DNA of 64,000 nucleotides from Ovis canadensis (GCF_042477335.2 NC_091247.1:231645001-231709000); one strand, 5' to 3'; counted from the stretch's first letter, positions 1 through 14,210 are shown. Made by a program: numbers and translations. Notes: generated by a model not told the origin, from the sequence alone.

Positions 1-3000
1 ACTGCAGGGGAAGGTCAGGCTGAGAGGCTGTCCTTGCCCTGCCACCCCACCCCAAGCCTGCGCTGCAGGGCCCCTCCCGGGGCCTGTTACCTCCCAGAGG
101 TGCCCTATGATAGGGGCGTCTGCCCACGCGTGCTCTGTGTTGAGTCCCAGCTGGCCGTTCTTGAAAGAGATGAGTGTGAAGGACTTGTCGAACCACCTGC
201 AGCGGGAGGAGAAGGGCAGCGGGGGAGGCGGGGGGAGCTCCGGGGCCCGCGAGCGGGGGAGCCGGGGCGTGTACCTGTTGTAGCAGTTGCCGTGCAACAG
301 GGCCTTGCCGTAGAGGCTGAGGCTGGCCTCGTCCTCTGGGTCGTAGTGGTGAGACTCCTCGTCCAGAGCCACGAAGAACGCAGCGCGCTCGATGGCGTCC
401 AGGGCAGCCTTGTTCTTGCCAGAGCTGAAGAAGGCCTGGCGTGCCTGCGCCCACTCCACTCTGAGGGCACAAGGGCAGAGTGAGCGGGGCCCCCTGCAGG
501 ATGAGAGCCCTGCCCAGGACCTGTGTCTGCAGTCTCTGCACACCCCCATCCAGCCAGCAGCAGTTAGAGGTCACAGCAGCGACTCCCTGTTGCTGCCACC
601 GGTGTTCCTGACGACGGCAGGTCCTGGTCAACACCGGGCACACCGGGCCTACGTCCCTCCGTCAGGCCTCCTGCCTGAGCTCCAGGGTGGCACGTGGGAC
701 TGAACTCCTCTCCTCCTGGTGCCCCAGCGTGGGCCCCAATACCTTCCCCCTGCAGTGAGGGCCGCCAGCCTCTCCTCCCCAGGCTGGGGTGGGGAGGGGT
801 CGTCCAGGATTCTCTGGAACTGCATCTCCAGGTCCCGAGGCTTGAGCAGGCGGGAGCCCTCGTAGAGCCACAGCTTGAAGAAGCGGCCCTTGTGGTAGAC
901 GGCCACGTGCCTGCTGTCCGGGAGGTGCTGGAGCACGTCTGTGGCGGAGGCCAGGGTGGGCTCAGGCAGAAGCAGGGCCCCCGCCCCACACGCCTCCCCG
1001 AAGGCCCCCGGCCCCACACCAGGCGGCCACGAGGGCCTCCGCCGGGCCTGCCTTCCGCCAACCTCTGGGCATCGAGCCAGAGCTTCCCCGTCTCTCACTT
1101 AATGCCAACCACAGTCCCATGAGGCATTTCACAGAAGAGGAACCTGGAGCTCTAGGAAATCACAGGCTGTGCTGGAGACAGAAATGCAGGCGCCGCTCTG
1201 GTGGCCCTGGGCAAGCCCGCCCTCCTGCTCTACAGGCCCCTCAAGGCAGGAGCCCTGTTAGGCTCCCTCCTGCTCTTGTGCAGGAGGCTCTTCCTGTGTG
1301 CCAGGAGCCCTGCAGGGAGGGGCTCCGTCCTGGCCTCTCAGGGCCCCAGCAGTAGCATCGTGCCTGTAAACAGTAGGTGTCTACTATCGGCCACAAACTG
1401 ACTATCTTTCGCAGTGTCACGACCCTAACATGCTGAGGATGCTCAGGGAGCAGCAGGCAGCAGGGCACTGGCGTGGTGGGCCCATGGCTGGCAGGGAGGG
1501 GCCTCCACCCAGGCCCCAGCACGGGCGCCCGGGTGCGACCCCATACCTGTGTCCTTCCCCGGGATGCGAGTGGTGTTGAACATCCTCTCCATCTGGTAGG
1601 AGCACATGGGCACAAGGCCCAGTGCCATCACCTGGGAGGAAGGCCCAGTACGGCTCAGATGGCGGCCCCTCTTCCGGTCACGCCCGCACCCCCAACACAA
1701 CTCACAGGCTTGATCTCTTCACGGTCCAGTTTACGGCGATACGTGATCATGGCGTGGACAGCATTTCCCAGGCGGGCAGCCTGCATGTCTGTGTTCTTGA
1801 CAAGCACGAGGTCCTGCAGGGAGACAGCAGAGCCTGCAGGGAGGCCGTGGCGCGTGTGCACAGGGGGCCCTCTGTCTGGGGTGTCTCGGCCCCTTTCCCC
1901 AGTCCATCCTGCACACTCTCTGAGGCCAAGTACCAGAGGTGAAACACATGACTGGTCATGTCACCCCCTGCCCTGGCTTCCACCTGAGCTTCTTTTCCAA
2001 ACCCCTTGGAGCTGTTGACATTTTATTTATTTTTCTTGGAGGAAGAGGTTCTGCCACCACAGAACAGCTTAAAACCTCTGGCCTAGACAAGCTGCACATA
2101 GGTTTCTAGAAAGATAGCTTTGTGGAGGAGGGGCATGGCAGCACCCTACTTGAAATGTGCTTTGGAAGAAGGAGAGGAGAAGGCGAGCAGGTCTGTGGCT
2201 GGGCGGCACCCCCGGTGGGTTCTGCAGCCTTGGCCTCGGAGCAGGAAGAGGGCCGCTCCCATGGGGTAGGGACCGGCAGGTTAGGGACCTGAGCCCTAAG
2301 AGCAGTGACTCTGGGTCTACTTGAGACGCACTTAAGGAAGTTCCCTGCTGTCAGGACAGCTTGGGAAGTCAAGGCTGGAAAGCCAGTGGGAGAGCAAGGA
2401 AGGAAGTGACAGAGCCCGAGCTGGGCAGGGCAGTGAGCAGAGGAGCCCAGGGGACAGCATCAGGCTGCGGGGTCGGCTCGGCTCCCCGGATGCCCAGTAT
2501 TTGCATCACCTGTAAGCAGCCTCCTGGCGACTGCTGTGGGACACGCAGCCCCATCTTCCCTCTGCTTCAGGCCTCACTCCAGAACCTCCGCTTGCCCGTG
2601 GAAACTGCCACCGCGGCTCTGAGCCGTCCCCCAGGCTTTGCCCCGAGGCCAGAGTGGGGGCGCGGTGAGCACGGGGCTCTTACCATGACGTAGTAGTTAC
2701 TGTTGACCATGAGGGGGTCCCTGCCCCGCAGGTAGACGTACTCCTCCCACCAGTCGCTCACCTGGGGGTGGGTGGGAGGTTAGCGGCGGGGCCGGGGGTG
2801 GGGCGTGAGCAGCCAGCACACAGGCCGGGTGAGGGTGAGCCTAGCAGGTAGCACTCACGTAGTTGGTTGCCCACCAGGACTTGAGTACCAGGTACTTCTG
2901 CAGCCTGGGGGCAGTCTTCTCCTCGAACTCCTTGGCCAGCGTCTCCATTCGATAATATTGCTCATCATCCAACAAGTGTTCCACGGATTCCAGGTACTGT

Positions 3001-4572
3001 CCAGGCAAGTCAGCATCAGTGTGAGGGCCAGGCAGCAGGAGCCGCCTGTGTCCTGACCTTCCTCCAAGCCCAGCCTCATGGCTCCCTCTCAGGCTGACTC
3101 TTTGTAAGTGGCAGTCTCATGTCTGAGTGAGTTCTTTGAGTCCAGCCTGCCCTGCACCCAGGCCCTCACCCGATGAACTGTGGCTGGCACGCTGGGCACC
3201 GGCAGCTTGGGCAGAGACGTCTGGAAGCTGTAGAGCATGGGCCGTCGGCCAGACAGAAGGCGGACGCAGACCTGAGGATGCAGAGTAGAGAATGTTGAGG
3301 GGGAGGCTGCAGGAAAGAGCAGAAAGTAGCAAACGCTGGAGGGGCTGCCCCAGACCCTCGGAACCGGGACCCACCCTGCCGGGCACCAGCACCTTGCCTG
3401 GTTGTCCCCTCCAGCTCAGAACCCAAAGTGAGGCCCCGCGGTCTCAAACCAGATTCCTGGACCCCTCCACTGGCTCCCACTCACAGCCCAGACTCTGGTC
3501 AAGTGGCTGGTCTGGCCGTGCATCTCAAACATCCAACCGTGGTAGGAAAGAAGCAGTTTCAGGGTTTGGCGAAAGAAGAAGATGCCCATCACCCAGACGC
3601 CCGTGGAGAAGACAGCCATGCTGAGGAGCGTCCGGGTGTATGGGGTCCGGTAGGGACGTCTGTCAGAGAAGAGGAGAGGCCTGCAGCGGCTCCACTGGAG
3701 GCCACCCTGCAGGGAAATTCTGATTCTACAGCCCTGATATACATAAAGCCATCCGGGGTAGGCACCAGAGGCGGAGAAACTCCCTGGATACACTCACATC
3801 TGAGCGCCTGAGGGCCTCACACACGAACTCCCAGAAGCAGGGACCGAGCCGGCGGCCACCTCCAGGGAGGGCTGCCCTGTGGCCTCCAGGGGCCAGTGTC
3901 CTGCAGGCCCAGGAGTCCCGGCCACAGAGCCCACCCGGCCCTCTCTCATGGCCTTGCTTCTTACCCCTCAGGAAGCCATCTCTGGATATAATAGACCAGT
4001 CCCATGGAAACGTCCACGTTGTAGCAGGAGGAACCCACTGTTGTCATAACCACGACCAGCCAGCTGGTGGGGCTGCCAGGGTACACGCCCCTTAGGATGC
4101 CATTCTGCGGGCAGAAACAGGCATGCTCACAGAGCAGGAAGGGCTCAGTGAGCGGAGACCTGTGCGGCCTTTGCCCGCTTTCACTCCTCCAAATCCCACA
4201 CCTGCAGCACCTGACTGCTGTGCCCCAGGACCACCCCCCCCCCCCCCCCGCCCACCTTGAGCACCCCTCTGGGCTCTGCAGGGCTGGAGCCTGTCACTCA
4301 GCAGAGCTGCCAGCCCAAGGAGGGGAGGAGGACCTTGACAACGGGCAGCAGCTGACACCTGGCCTCTGCTTCCCTGGAAGGCTGGATTCTGCACCTGCTG
4401 GGAGATAGAGGCCAGGACCGCCTGCGCCCACCTTGATGCGAATCAGGCGTTTCTTCCAGGACCTGACCCCAGACAGATAGATCTGTTTCAGCACCTCCCG
4501 ACTGAGCTGGAAGTCGACCCCCTCTGGGGTCACAGTGAACTGGAAGGCCACAGCCTGGTGCGCTTCCGCCAT
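1..4572 (-). CDS. CPT1B: Carnitine O-palmitoyltransferase 1, muscle isoform (3'-partial)
   Basis: The enzyme of the outer mitochondrial membrane moves long-chain acyl groups from CoA to carnitine, the rate-limiting step of fatty-acid import in muscle. Coding exons, 5' to 3': 4432-4572, 3965-4104, 3485-3659, 3170-3271, 2859-2996, 2684-2761, 1706-1813, 1547-1631, 743-938, 275-460, 91-196. All have GT/AG sites and join in phase to 485 codons. The start [10 protein letters not shown] fits the muscle isoform; an acceptor at 4592-4593 suggests the exon runs to 4591 with a short 5' UTR. Membrane segments are near residues 60-78 and 105-124. The HAWADAP motif in the last exon carries the catalytic histidine (about residue 472, equal to His473 of CPT1A). 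A CTGCAG acceptor ends at position 2, so the next exon begins at the window edge. Compared with my memory of the human protein, one residue is missing at LPEGRPYR. Identification is firm; single splice sites are predictions. Confidence 0.96.
1095..1200 (+). repeat. MIR SINE fragment in a CPT1B intron
   Basis: The stretch resembles the MIR core in forward sense (fall-off of the form 'cacagaagaggaacctggagctc'-like, compare the family's 'acagatgaggaaactgaggctc'). It is diverged, as expected for an old mammalian SINE, and lies in the intron between exons 743-938 and 1547-1631. Confidence 0.5.
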
Positions 4573-4591
4573 CCTGGGGGTTGCTTGGCAC

Positions 4592-5312
4592 CTGGGAGGC
4601 GGCAGGAGGGGGCGTGGGCAGGCTCAGCCGCCGAGCCGAGGCTCCGCCCCCACCGTTGTCCGCGCTCCTGGCCCGCCCCCGCCTCCCTCCCTGGGCCAGC
4701 CCCGCGTCGTGTCCTGGTTTCCCCCAACCCCTGGCCGCAGGTCGGTCCTTCAGCCTCGCCAACCGCCTCAGAACTTTCGCACAATGGTGCGGTGGTCGGC
4801 AAGGGGGTCAAGGCCTTGAAAAGTTCAGAAACCCCGAGGACAGCAAAGGGCGGCCTCGGGGGTGGGGGTGAGTGGCCTCGGAAGCGGAGTAGGTCTGGTT
4901 TGGAGGCGGGATGTGCGTACCCCTAGCCGTGTCACGTGGGACCTTGGCACCAGCCTCCACCCACCCTTTCCCCCACACCCCCACCCCTACGCGAGCTCAG
5001 AGCCCTGGCCCGGTCGGCGGCCCGAGCTAGCCCGCAACTCCACTCACAGCTAAGGTTTGCTCCTGTTCGATTGTGCGGCCAGTCGCTCTGGCCCGTGTCC
5101 GCACGTCCTTCAGGGCAGGCCACCTAAGACCCGCCCTCGCCGGGAACCTGACACCCACTCCCGAATTTGGGTTGAGAACAGATACGGGGCGCAACGAGAA
5201 TCTACCCCCGCCTCACGACGAGAATCAGGAGTGGGGACGCAGAGCGGGTTTCTGCAAGCTGAAGCTCTCTCAAAGGTCTGGGAGCCTGGGGGTGCCCAAC
5301 GGGGCTCACGTG
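4592..5312 (-). promoter_or_regulatory. CPT1B: CPT1B 5' flank, CpG-rich promoter region
   Basis: GC- and CpG-rich DNA directly upstream of the first coding exon. It probably holds the untranslated first exon(s), because an acceptor precedes the ATG-bearing exon. Two CACGTG E-boxes are visible (4933-4938 and 5307-5312), sites of the kind bound by USF factors. No TATA box is evident. The exact transcription start cannot be placed from sequence alone. Confidence 0.6.
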
Positions 5313-5330
5313 AGGAGGGCGGCATTTGAA

Positions 5331-5361
5331 CTAAAAATAGCTGAATGTAGGGAAAAGGTCG
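5331..5361 (-). promoter_or_regulatory. CPT1B: MEF2 site next to a PPAR/RXR DR1 element
   Basis: CTAAAAATAG at 5331-5340 is a perfect MEF2 site. AGGGAAAAGGTC at 5349-5360 is a DR1; its complement reads GACCTTTTCCCTACATT, which matches the fatty-acid response element I know from the human CPT1B muscle promoter. The pair lies about 760 bp upstream of the start codon, on the gene's own strand sense, and explains control by PPAR-alpha and MEF2 in heart and skeletal muscle. Identity to the human element is from memory. Confidence 0.8.
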
Positions 5362-5500
5362 TCCGGGTGTCAGCTGTGCCTCCTGTTCCCTGAGGGCCAG
5401 CGCTGAGGGTGGGGCAGCCCCGCCTCAGGGCCCTCTTTGCAGCCGTGACTCCCCAGTACCCAGCCCAAGTCCCCCAGGGATTTATCAGATCTAAGCTGCA

Positions 5501-5971
5501 AGCAGACAGGACTCTGCCAACTAAGGTCCATCTAGTCAAGGCTATGGTTTTTCCTGTGGTCATGTATGGATGTGAGTTGGACTGTGAAGAAGGCTGAGTG
5601 CCGAAGAACTGATGCTTTTGAACTGTGGTGCTGGAGGACTCTTGAGAGTCCCTTGGGCTGCAAGGAGATCCAACCAGTCCATTCTGAAGATCAGCCCTCG
5701 GTGTTCTTTGGAGGGAATGATGCTAAAGCTGAAACTCCAGTACTTTGGCCTCATGCGAAGAGTTGACTCATTGGAAAAGACTCTAATGCTGGGAAGGATT
5801 CGGGGCAGGAGAAGGGGACGACCGAGGATGAGATGGCTGGATGGCATCACGGACTTGATGGACGTGAGTCTGAGTGAACTCCGGGAGTTGGTGATGGACA
5901 GGGAGGCCTGGCGTGCTGCAATTCATGGGGTCACAAAGAGTCGGACACGACTGAGCGACTGAACTGAACTG
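5501..5971 (+). mobile_element. BovB LINE, 5'-truncated 3' end
   Basis: About 470 bp of the BovB 3' terminus: the C-terminal reverse-transcriptase reading ([17 protein letters not shown]-like) through to the terminal GAACTGAA repeats. The octamer AAGCTGCA flanks it at 5493-5500 and 5972-5979, a target-site duplication. It lies between the CPT1B muscle promoter element and the CHKB poly(A) signal. The reading frame is broken, so it is a dead insertion. Confidence 0.9.
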
Positions 5972-6184
5972 AAGCTGCAGCCAGGGATGGGGGGTGCAGA
6001 CGGCTCCCACTGGCAGAATGGCCCCTGACCAGCATCAAGCCCAGATCACCCAACAGCTGTACTTCTCAGGAGGGGAACGCGAGGCTCATTGCAGTGGTCC
6101 TTGGTCAATCTGTGTGCAATTCTTGGTGGGTGCTTTCCACAACACCCAAGGAGGGCTAGGACAGGGCATGAGGGGTGCAGCGAG

Positions 6185-6190
6185 TTTATT
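6185..6190 (-). terminator. CHKB: CHKB poly(A) signal AATAAA
   Basis: TTTATT on the plus strand gives AATAAA on the gene strand, about 190 bp past the CHKB stop codon. It is the only canonical hexamer I see between the stop and the BovB insertion, so the CHKB transcript probably ends near 6165-6175. Confidence 0.75.
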
Positions 6191-6380
6191 GTCTTATGGT
6201 GCATACGCCAGGGCTTCTGCCCACTTCCCGCGGGGGGAACCTGGGGTCCGGGGGAGATCAGCCTCCTTAACTCCAGTCTCAGTGCGGCTCAGCCCAGCCC
6301 CCTAGGGCTTCCCCTGTGCCCCTCCCCCCAAGGTCCTGCCCTGGAGGCTCCAGGAGAAATGCCAGGAGTTGGAGGCGGAA

Positions 6381-9831
<3,451 letters not shown>

Positions 9832-9984
9832 CTAGGAGCCGGTCGGACTCTTCAGGGCGGCTACCCGGGAACGCTCCTGTGAGGCAAGGTGGGCCTTCGC
9901 CAGGGTCTGGGAGCGCACAGGGCAGCGTGGGCGGCGGCGGCCCCTCGGTGGACACATTTGGCCCCCGGGGCAGTCGGGCAAGGA

Positions 9985-10038
9985 AGTTCAGTTCAGTCGC
10001 TCTGAGGTGTCCGACTCTGCGACCCCATGACCTGTAGC
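9985..10038 (-). mobile_element. BovB/Bov-A 3'-end fragment
   Basis: About 50 bp matching the complement of the shared BovB/Bov-A 3' terminus (GTTCAGTTCAGTCGCT followed by a GTGTCCGACTCT core). Confidence 0.7.
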
Positions 10039-10039
10039 A

Positions 10040-10130
10040 ATCTACATGATTGCTGATATATACGTATATATGATATGTATATGTGGTTGACATGTATACG
10101 TATATGATATATATGATTGAATCTATGTGA
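10040..10130. repeat. Alternating purine-pyrimidine AT-rich tract
   Basis: Imperfect TATATACGTATATATGA-type sequence, low complexity and partly self-complementary. It lies directly beside the BovB 3' fragment and could be the decayed simple tail of that insertion. Confidence 0.6.
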
Positions 10131-10322
10131 TAGCAGCAGTGTAAAAGGCTGGATGCACCCCCGCTCTCCGGAGCGTCTCTACTAGCTGCAGTGGGAGGAG
10201 GCAGATAAACACACAAGACAATTACTCATCGTGAACGGAACTATGCAGGGAACGAGCAGCATGTACTGTGACAGAGAAATGAGAGAGGAAAGCCTTATTT
10301 TAGACCAGACAGCGGAGAAGGC

Positions 10323-10600
10323 CGGAGAAGGCAATGGCAGCCCACTCCAGTACTGTTGCCTGGAAAATCCTATGGGTGGAGGAACCTGGTGGGCTGCAGT
10401 CCATGGGGTCTGGAAGAGTCCGACAGGACTGAGCGACTTCTTTCACTTTTCACTTTCATGCCTGGAAGGAGGAAATGGCATCCCACTCCAGTGTTCTTGC
10501 CTGGAGAATCCCAGGGACGGGGCAGCCTGGTGGGCTGCCGTCTGTGGGGTTGCACAGAGTCGGACACGACTGAAGCGACTTGGCAGCAGCGGCAGCAGCA
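10323..10600 (+). mobile_element. Bov-A2 SINE (dimer)
   Basis: Two similar ~120-bp Bov-A monomers in tandem (GGCAATGGCAGCCCACTCC and GGAAATGGCATCCCACTCC) joined by a TTTCACTTTTCACTTTCA linker and ending in a GCA-rich tail. This is the classic ruminant Bov-A2 structure. Confidence 0.9.
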
Positions 10601-10666
10601 GACCAGGTAGTGAGGGCTTTTGTTAAGGCCAGTTCGGTAGCAAAGCCAAGGTCCTATCTGATTTAG

Positions 10667-11361
10667 TACAGTTGCTCAGTCGTGTCTGGTTCTTTGCAGC
10701 CCCATGGACTGCAGCACACCAGGCTTCCTTGTCTGCTACTAACCCCCGGAGCTTGCTCAAACTCATGTCCATCAAGTCAGTGATGGCATCCAACCATCTC
10801 ATCCTCTGTCCTCCCCTTCATGAGTCTGAGCAAGCTCCAGGAGATGAAGGACAGAGAAGCCTGCCGTGCAGCAGTCCATGGGATCACAAAGAGCTGGACA
10901 GGGTTACGTAACTGAACAACAAGAACATGTATGGATGTGAGCATTGGACCATAAGGAAGGCTGAGTGCCTTTTGAGCACCGAAGAATTGATGCTTTTGAA
11001 CTATGGTATTGGAGAAGACTTCTGAGAGTCCCTTGGATTGCAAGGAGAGCAAATCAGTTGGTACTAAACAAATCAACTCTGAATATTCTTTGGAAGGACT
11101 GATGCTGAAGCTGAAGTTCCAGTACTTTGGCCACCTGATGCAAAGAGCTGACTCAGTGGGAAAGACCCTGATGGTGGGAAAGGTTGAGGGCCAGAGGAGA
11201 AGGGGGTGGCAGAGAATGAGATGGTTGGATGGCATCATCGACTCAATGAACCTGAGTTTGAGCCAACTGCAGGAGACGGTGAAGGACAGGGAAGGCTGGC
11301 GCGCTGCAGCCCATGGGGTCGCAGAGAGTCGGACACGGCTGAGTGAGCAACAACAACAAAG
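10667..11361 (+). mobile_element. BovB 3'-end fragments, first in inverted then in forward sense
   Basis: Positions 10667-10819 read as the BovB 3' end in minus sense. Positions 10819-10920 read as a plus-sense end, closing in AACTGAACAACAA. Positions 10927-11361 are a longer plus-sense 3' fragment ending in the same way. The first two parts face each other as an inverted repeat. Confidence 0.8.
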
Positions 11362-11445
11362 TTCCACTTAAAAAAGGTTTTCCCTTAAAAAGAAAAAGGA
11401 GCTCATTTTACGGTGAAACATGGACAACAGTGTGTGAGTTGCCAT

Positions 11446-11510
11446 TTGTTGTTCAGTCACTCAGTCGTGTCTCCCTCTTGGCAGCCCCGTGGACTGCAGC
11501 ACCACAGTGC
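11446..11510 (-). mobile_element. BovB/Bov-A 3' fragment
   Basis: Short minus-sense copy of the shared terminus (TTGTTGTTCAGTCACTCAG then GTGTC and a CCCCGTGGACTGCAGCA core). Confidence 0.7.
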
Positions 11511-12388
11511 AAAAGCGTGAGCTGCCCTGGGGCCCACCACTTCTGTAGCATTCTGTATTAGCTGTAAGCAGCCAGTCTAATGGGAAGACGGAACGGCTTC
11601 TTAAAGACTTAGGTAAAGTCCCAGCTCTAGGGCAGGGCCGTGAGGACTTGGGGCGCGTACACTGCATCCAGGAGCAGCGACACAGGCCCAAGAGCCCAAG
11701 GGGTTGAGCCCCCTGTTGCTCACCGCCATACTCAGCGACCCACTTGCAGACTTAGCGACTTCTGTCTCTGTAGCATTAAGCTCTGCTGGGTTAGACCCCC
11801 TGGTTCCCAGGTAGGGAACACTTCCAAAGGGAACTTCCTCTGCTTCCAGGGAAGGACGCCTCCACTGAACCAGGATCTGCAAATTCCACCAGGTCATTTT
11901 GATCTCCTCATGCTGGCAAACCAGCAGGCAAAGAAGGAGGGGAAAATAGACCCCAATTACTAAGAGTAGATAGGGTCGCTGCTACTTAATGGGGCGATCA
12001 GGAGTTGGTCTGCATGGAGACCAAAGCATAGTTAATACCTATTTATCTCAAACTATTCTAGAAAACTGAAGAGGTGGGAATGCTTCATAACTCATTTTTA
12101 AGGCCAGCATCACCCAGATTACAAAAGCAGATAACAGCACACACACATGGTACCATGTCTGATGAACACAGATTGAAAAATCCTCAACAAAACACTAGCA
12201 AACCAAATACAATACATTAAAAGGACCATACACCATGATCAAGTGGGACTTATCCCAGGGATTCAAAGATGGTTCAGTATCCCCAAATCAATATGATATA
12301 CCACATTAACAAAACAAAGGATGAAAACCTTATGATTTTCTCAATAGACGAAGAAAAAGGATTTGATTCAACACCCATTTATGGTTTA

Positions 12389-12714
12389 TTTTTATTATTA
12401 TTATTTTTTTAATACAGAATCAGTGTTAGTAATTACAGCAGTAATTGTTAATCTCGGTTAACTAATACTGTTAACTAACAACTAACATTGCTAACTGTTA
12501 ATTAACACTGTTAACTAACACAGTTAACACTGCTAACTGTTAACTAACAGTGTTAGTCTGTTATAGCTGTGAAAGTGAAAGTGAAGTCGCTCAGTCGTGT
12601 CAGACTCTTCGTGACCCTGTGGACTGTAGCCCACCGGGCTCCTCTGTTCATCGGATTCTCCAGGCAAGAATACTGGAGTGGGTTGCCATTTCCTTCTCCA
12701 CCATTTATGGTTTA
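12389..12714 (-). mobile_element. Bov-tA SINE with an expanded GTTAAC-rich tail
   Basis: The 14-bp word CCATTTATGGTTTA occurs at 12375-12388 and again at 12701-12714, a target duplication inside L1. The insert reads in minus sense. Its tail side (12389-12565) holds TTATTA/T runs and repeated CTGTTAACTAACA-like units, followed by GTGAAAGTGAAAGTGAAGTC and the Bov-tA body. Confidence 0.85.
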
Positions 12715-12769
12715 AAAAAGATAAAGTGAGCATAGAAGGAATGTACCTCAACATAATAAGGGCCATACG

Positions 12770-12936
12770 TGGTGATGGGTTTGATCCCTGGGTTGGGAAG
12801 ATCCCTGGAGAAGAAAATGACAACCCACTCCAGTTTTCTTGCCTAAAAATTTCCATGGACTGTGGAACCCGGAGGGCTTACAGTCCATGGGGTCATGGAA
12901 GAGTCAGATACGACTTAGCAAATAAACAGCAACAGG
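12770..12936 (+). mobile_element. Bov-tA SINE
   Basis: Forward Bov-tA core (GGGTTTGATCCCTGGGTTGG, later AGTCAGATACGACTTAGC) ending in an AACAGCAACA tail, inserted in L1 ORF2. The L1 reading resumes directly after it. Confidence 0.85.
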
Positions 12937-13587
12937 ATGAGCCCATAGCTAACATCATAATCAGTGGAGAAAAATGGAAAGTTACCTCTAAAATCAGAAG
13001 CAAGACAAAAATGCACACTCTCACCACTCTTATTCAACGCAGTCCTGGAAAACCTGGCAAGAGCAGTTAGGCAAGATAAAGAAATAAAAGGCACCCAGCT
13101 TGGAAAGGAAGAAGTGAAGCTGCCACTATTTGCAGATGACATGACTTTGCATGTAGAAAACCCCAAAGACCCCACCACAAGTATTAGAGACTGGATAAGA
13201 AGGAGCAAGACACGGGTAGGGGATTAAGAAGTGCAGTCTGCCTCTTTATGTCCATGTGTAGAGTGAGTAATCTATGAGGGTGTACTGCACAGCGCAGGGA
13301 ATACAGCCGATATTTCATAACGACGATGAACGGAGTGTAAACTCTAAGATGGTGGATCACTGTGTTGTACACCTGGGGTTCATATATGTAAATCAGTGTA
13401 CCTCAATAAAAAGAAAATAGGGAAAGTATATATTTCAGTGAAAACATTTCTGTGAAGCTATAAGGAGTTTCAGCTTTAACTTCCTGATAATAAATGGGAT
13501 ATTTTTAAATTTTCTGGGGAAAAAGAAATAATAAATATGGTAAAATTGTGGGGCACAAAATCAACATAAAAAAATCTGTTGCACTTA

Positions 13588-13706
13588 GGGAATACCCTGG
13601 TTGACCAGTGATTAGGACTCCATGCTTTCACTGTCAAGGGCCCAAGTTTGATCCCTGGTCTGGGAACTAAGATTCCATGCCATGTGGCATGACAAAAAAA
13701 AAAAGA
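13588..13706 (+). mobile_element. CHR-2 type tRNA-Glu-derived SINE
   Basis: Starts GGGAATACCCTGGTTGACCA, has the box-B-like GTTTGATCCCTGGTCTGGGA, and ends in an A-tail. Confidence 0.85.
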
Positions 13707-13709
13707 AAA

Positions 13710-14210
13710 TTCTATTTGCTAACAATGAGCTAACATAAAGAGAAATGAAGCAAAATTCCAAAAAGATTTCTGTTCTAACTTGTTTCTCCTCCTCTGTTCC
13801 AGCCTTTTACATTTAGCTTATTTTTGTTTTTATATTAGAGTTCATTTCTTGAGACAGCCAGTAGTTGGGTCTCATTTTTTATACAGTCTAACAGTCTCTG
13901 CATTGTAACTTAAGAGTTTAGAAGATTTCTATTTAATGAAATTGACATCTTGGTCTTAAAATTACCATCTTGCTATTTCTTTTATATTTGTCCCATCTTT
14001 GTTTTATTTATCTTTTTTTTTTAACCTTTGCTTTATTTATTTTTTTAAAGGCTCCTTAATCTTTTAAAAAAAACCATAATTTTATTTATTTATTTTTGAC
14101 TGTTCACCAAGAAAGCCCTGTTTATCTTATTTTTGCTTTCTTATTAAACAAGTCTGTTTCAAAATTCCATTTTATCTTCACTCAGCTAACTGGCTATATC
14201 TCTGTTAATT
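13710..14210. other. AT-rich stretch without a recognised gene
   Basis: AT-rich, T-run-rich intergenic DNA between two CHR SINEs. Probably decayed L1; nothing coding or structured is supported. Confidence 0.4.

Larger units (their letters stand above)
12170..13425 (+). mobile_element. L1 LINE, ORF2 3' part and 3' end, with two SINE insertions
   Basis: Translation shows L1 ORF2 reverse-transcriptase pieces ([37 protein letters not shown], then [10 protein letters not shown]). It closes with an artiodactyl L1 3' end (TGTTGTACACCTGGGGTTC, then CAATAAAAAG). Two SINEs interrupt it (12389-12700 and about 12770-12936); the L1 must be older than both. The ORF2 is heavily broken. Confidence 0.85.

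Noticed and set aside
10777-11367. 196-codon minus-strand open frame
   Set aside because: It is the complement of BovB 3' fragments, not a gene.
13588-13706. tRNA gene candidates with box-B-like GGTTTGATCCCTGG words (here and at many other sites)
   Set aside because: These are tRNA-derived SINEs of the CHR and Bov-tA families, with SINE bodies and tails and no cloverleaf.
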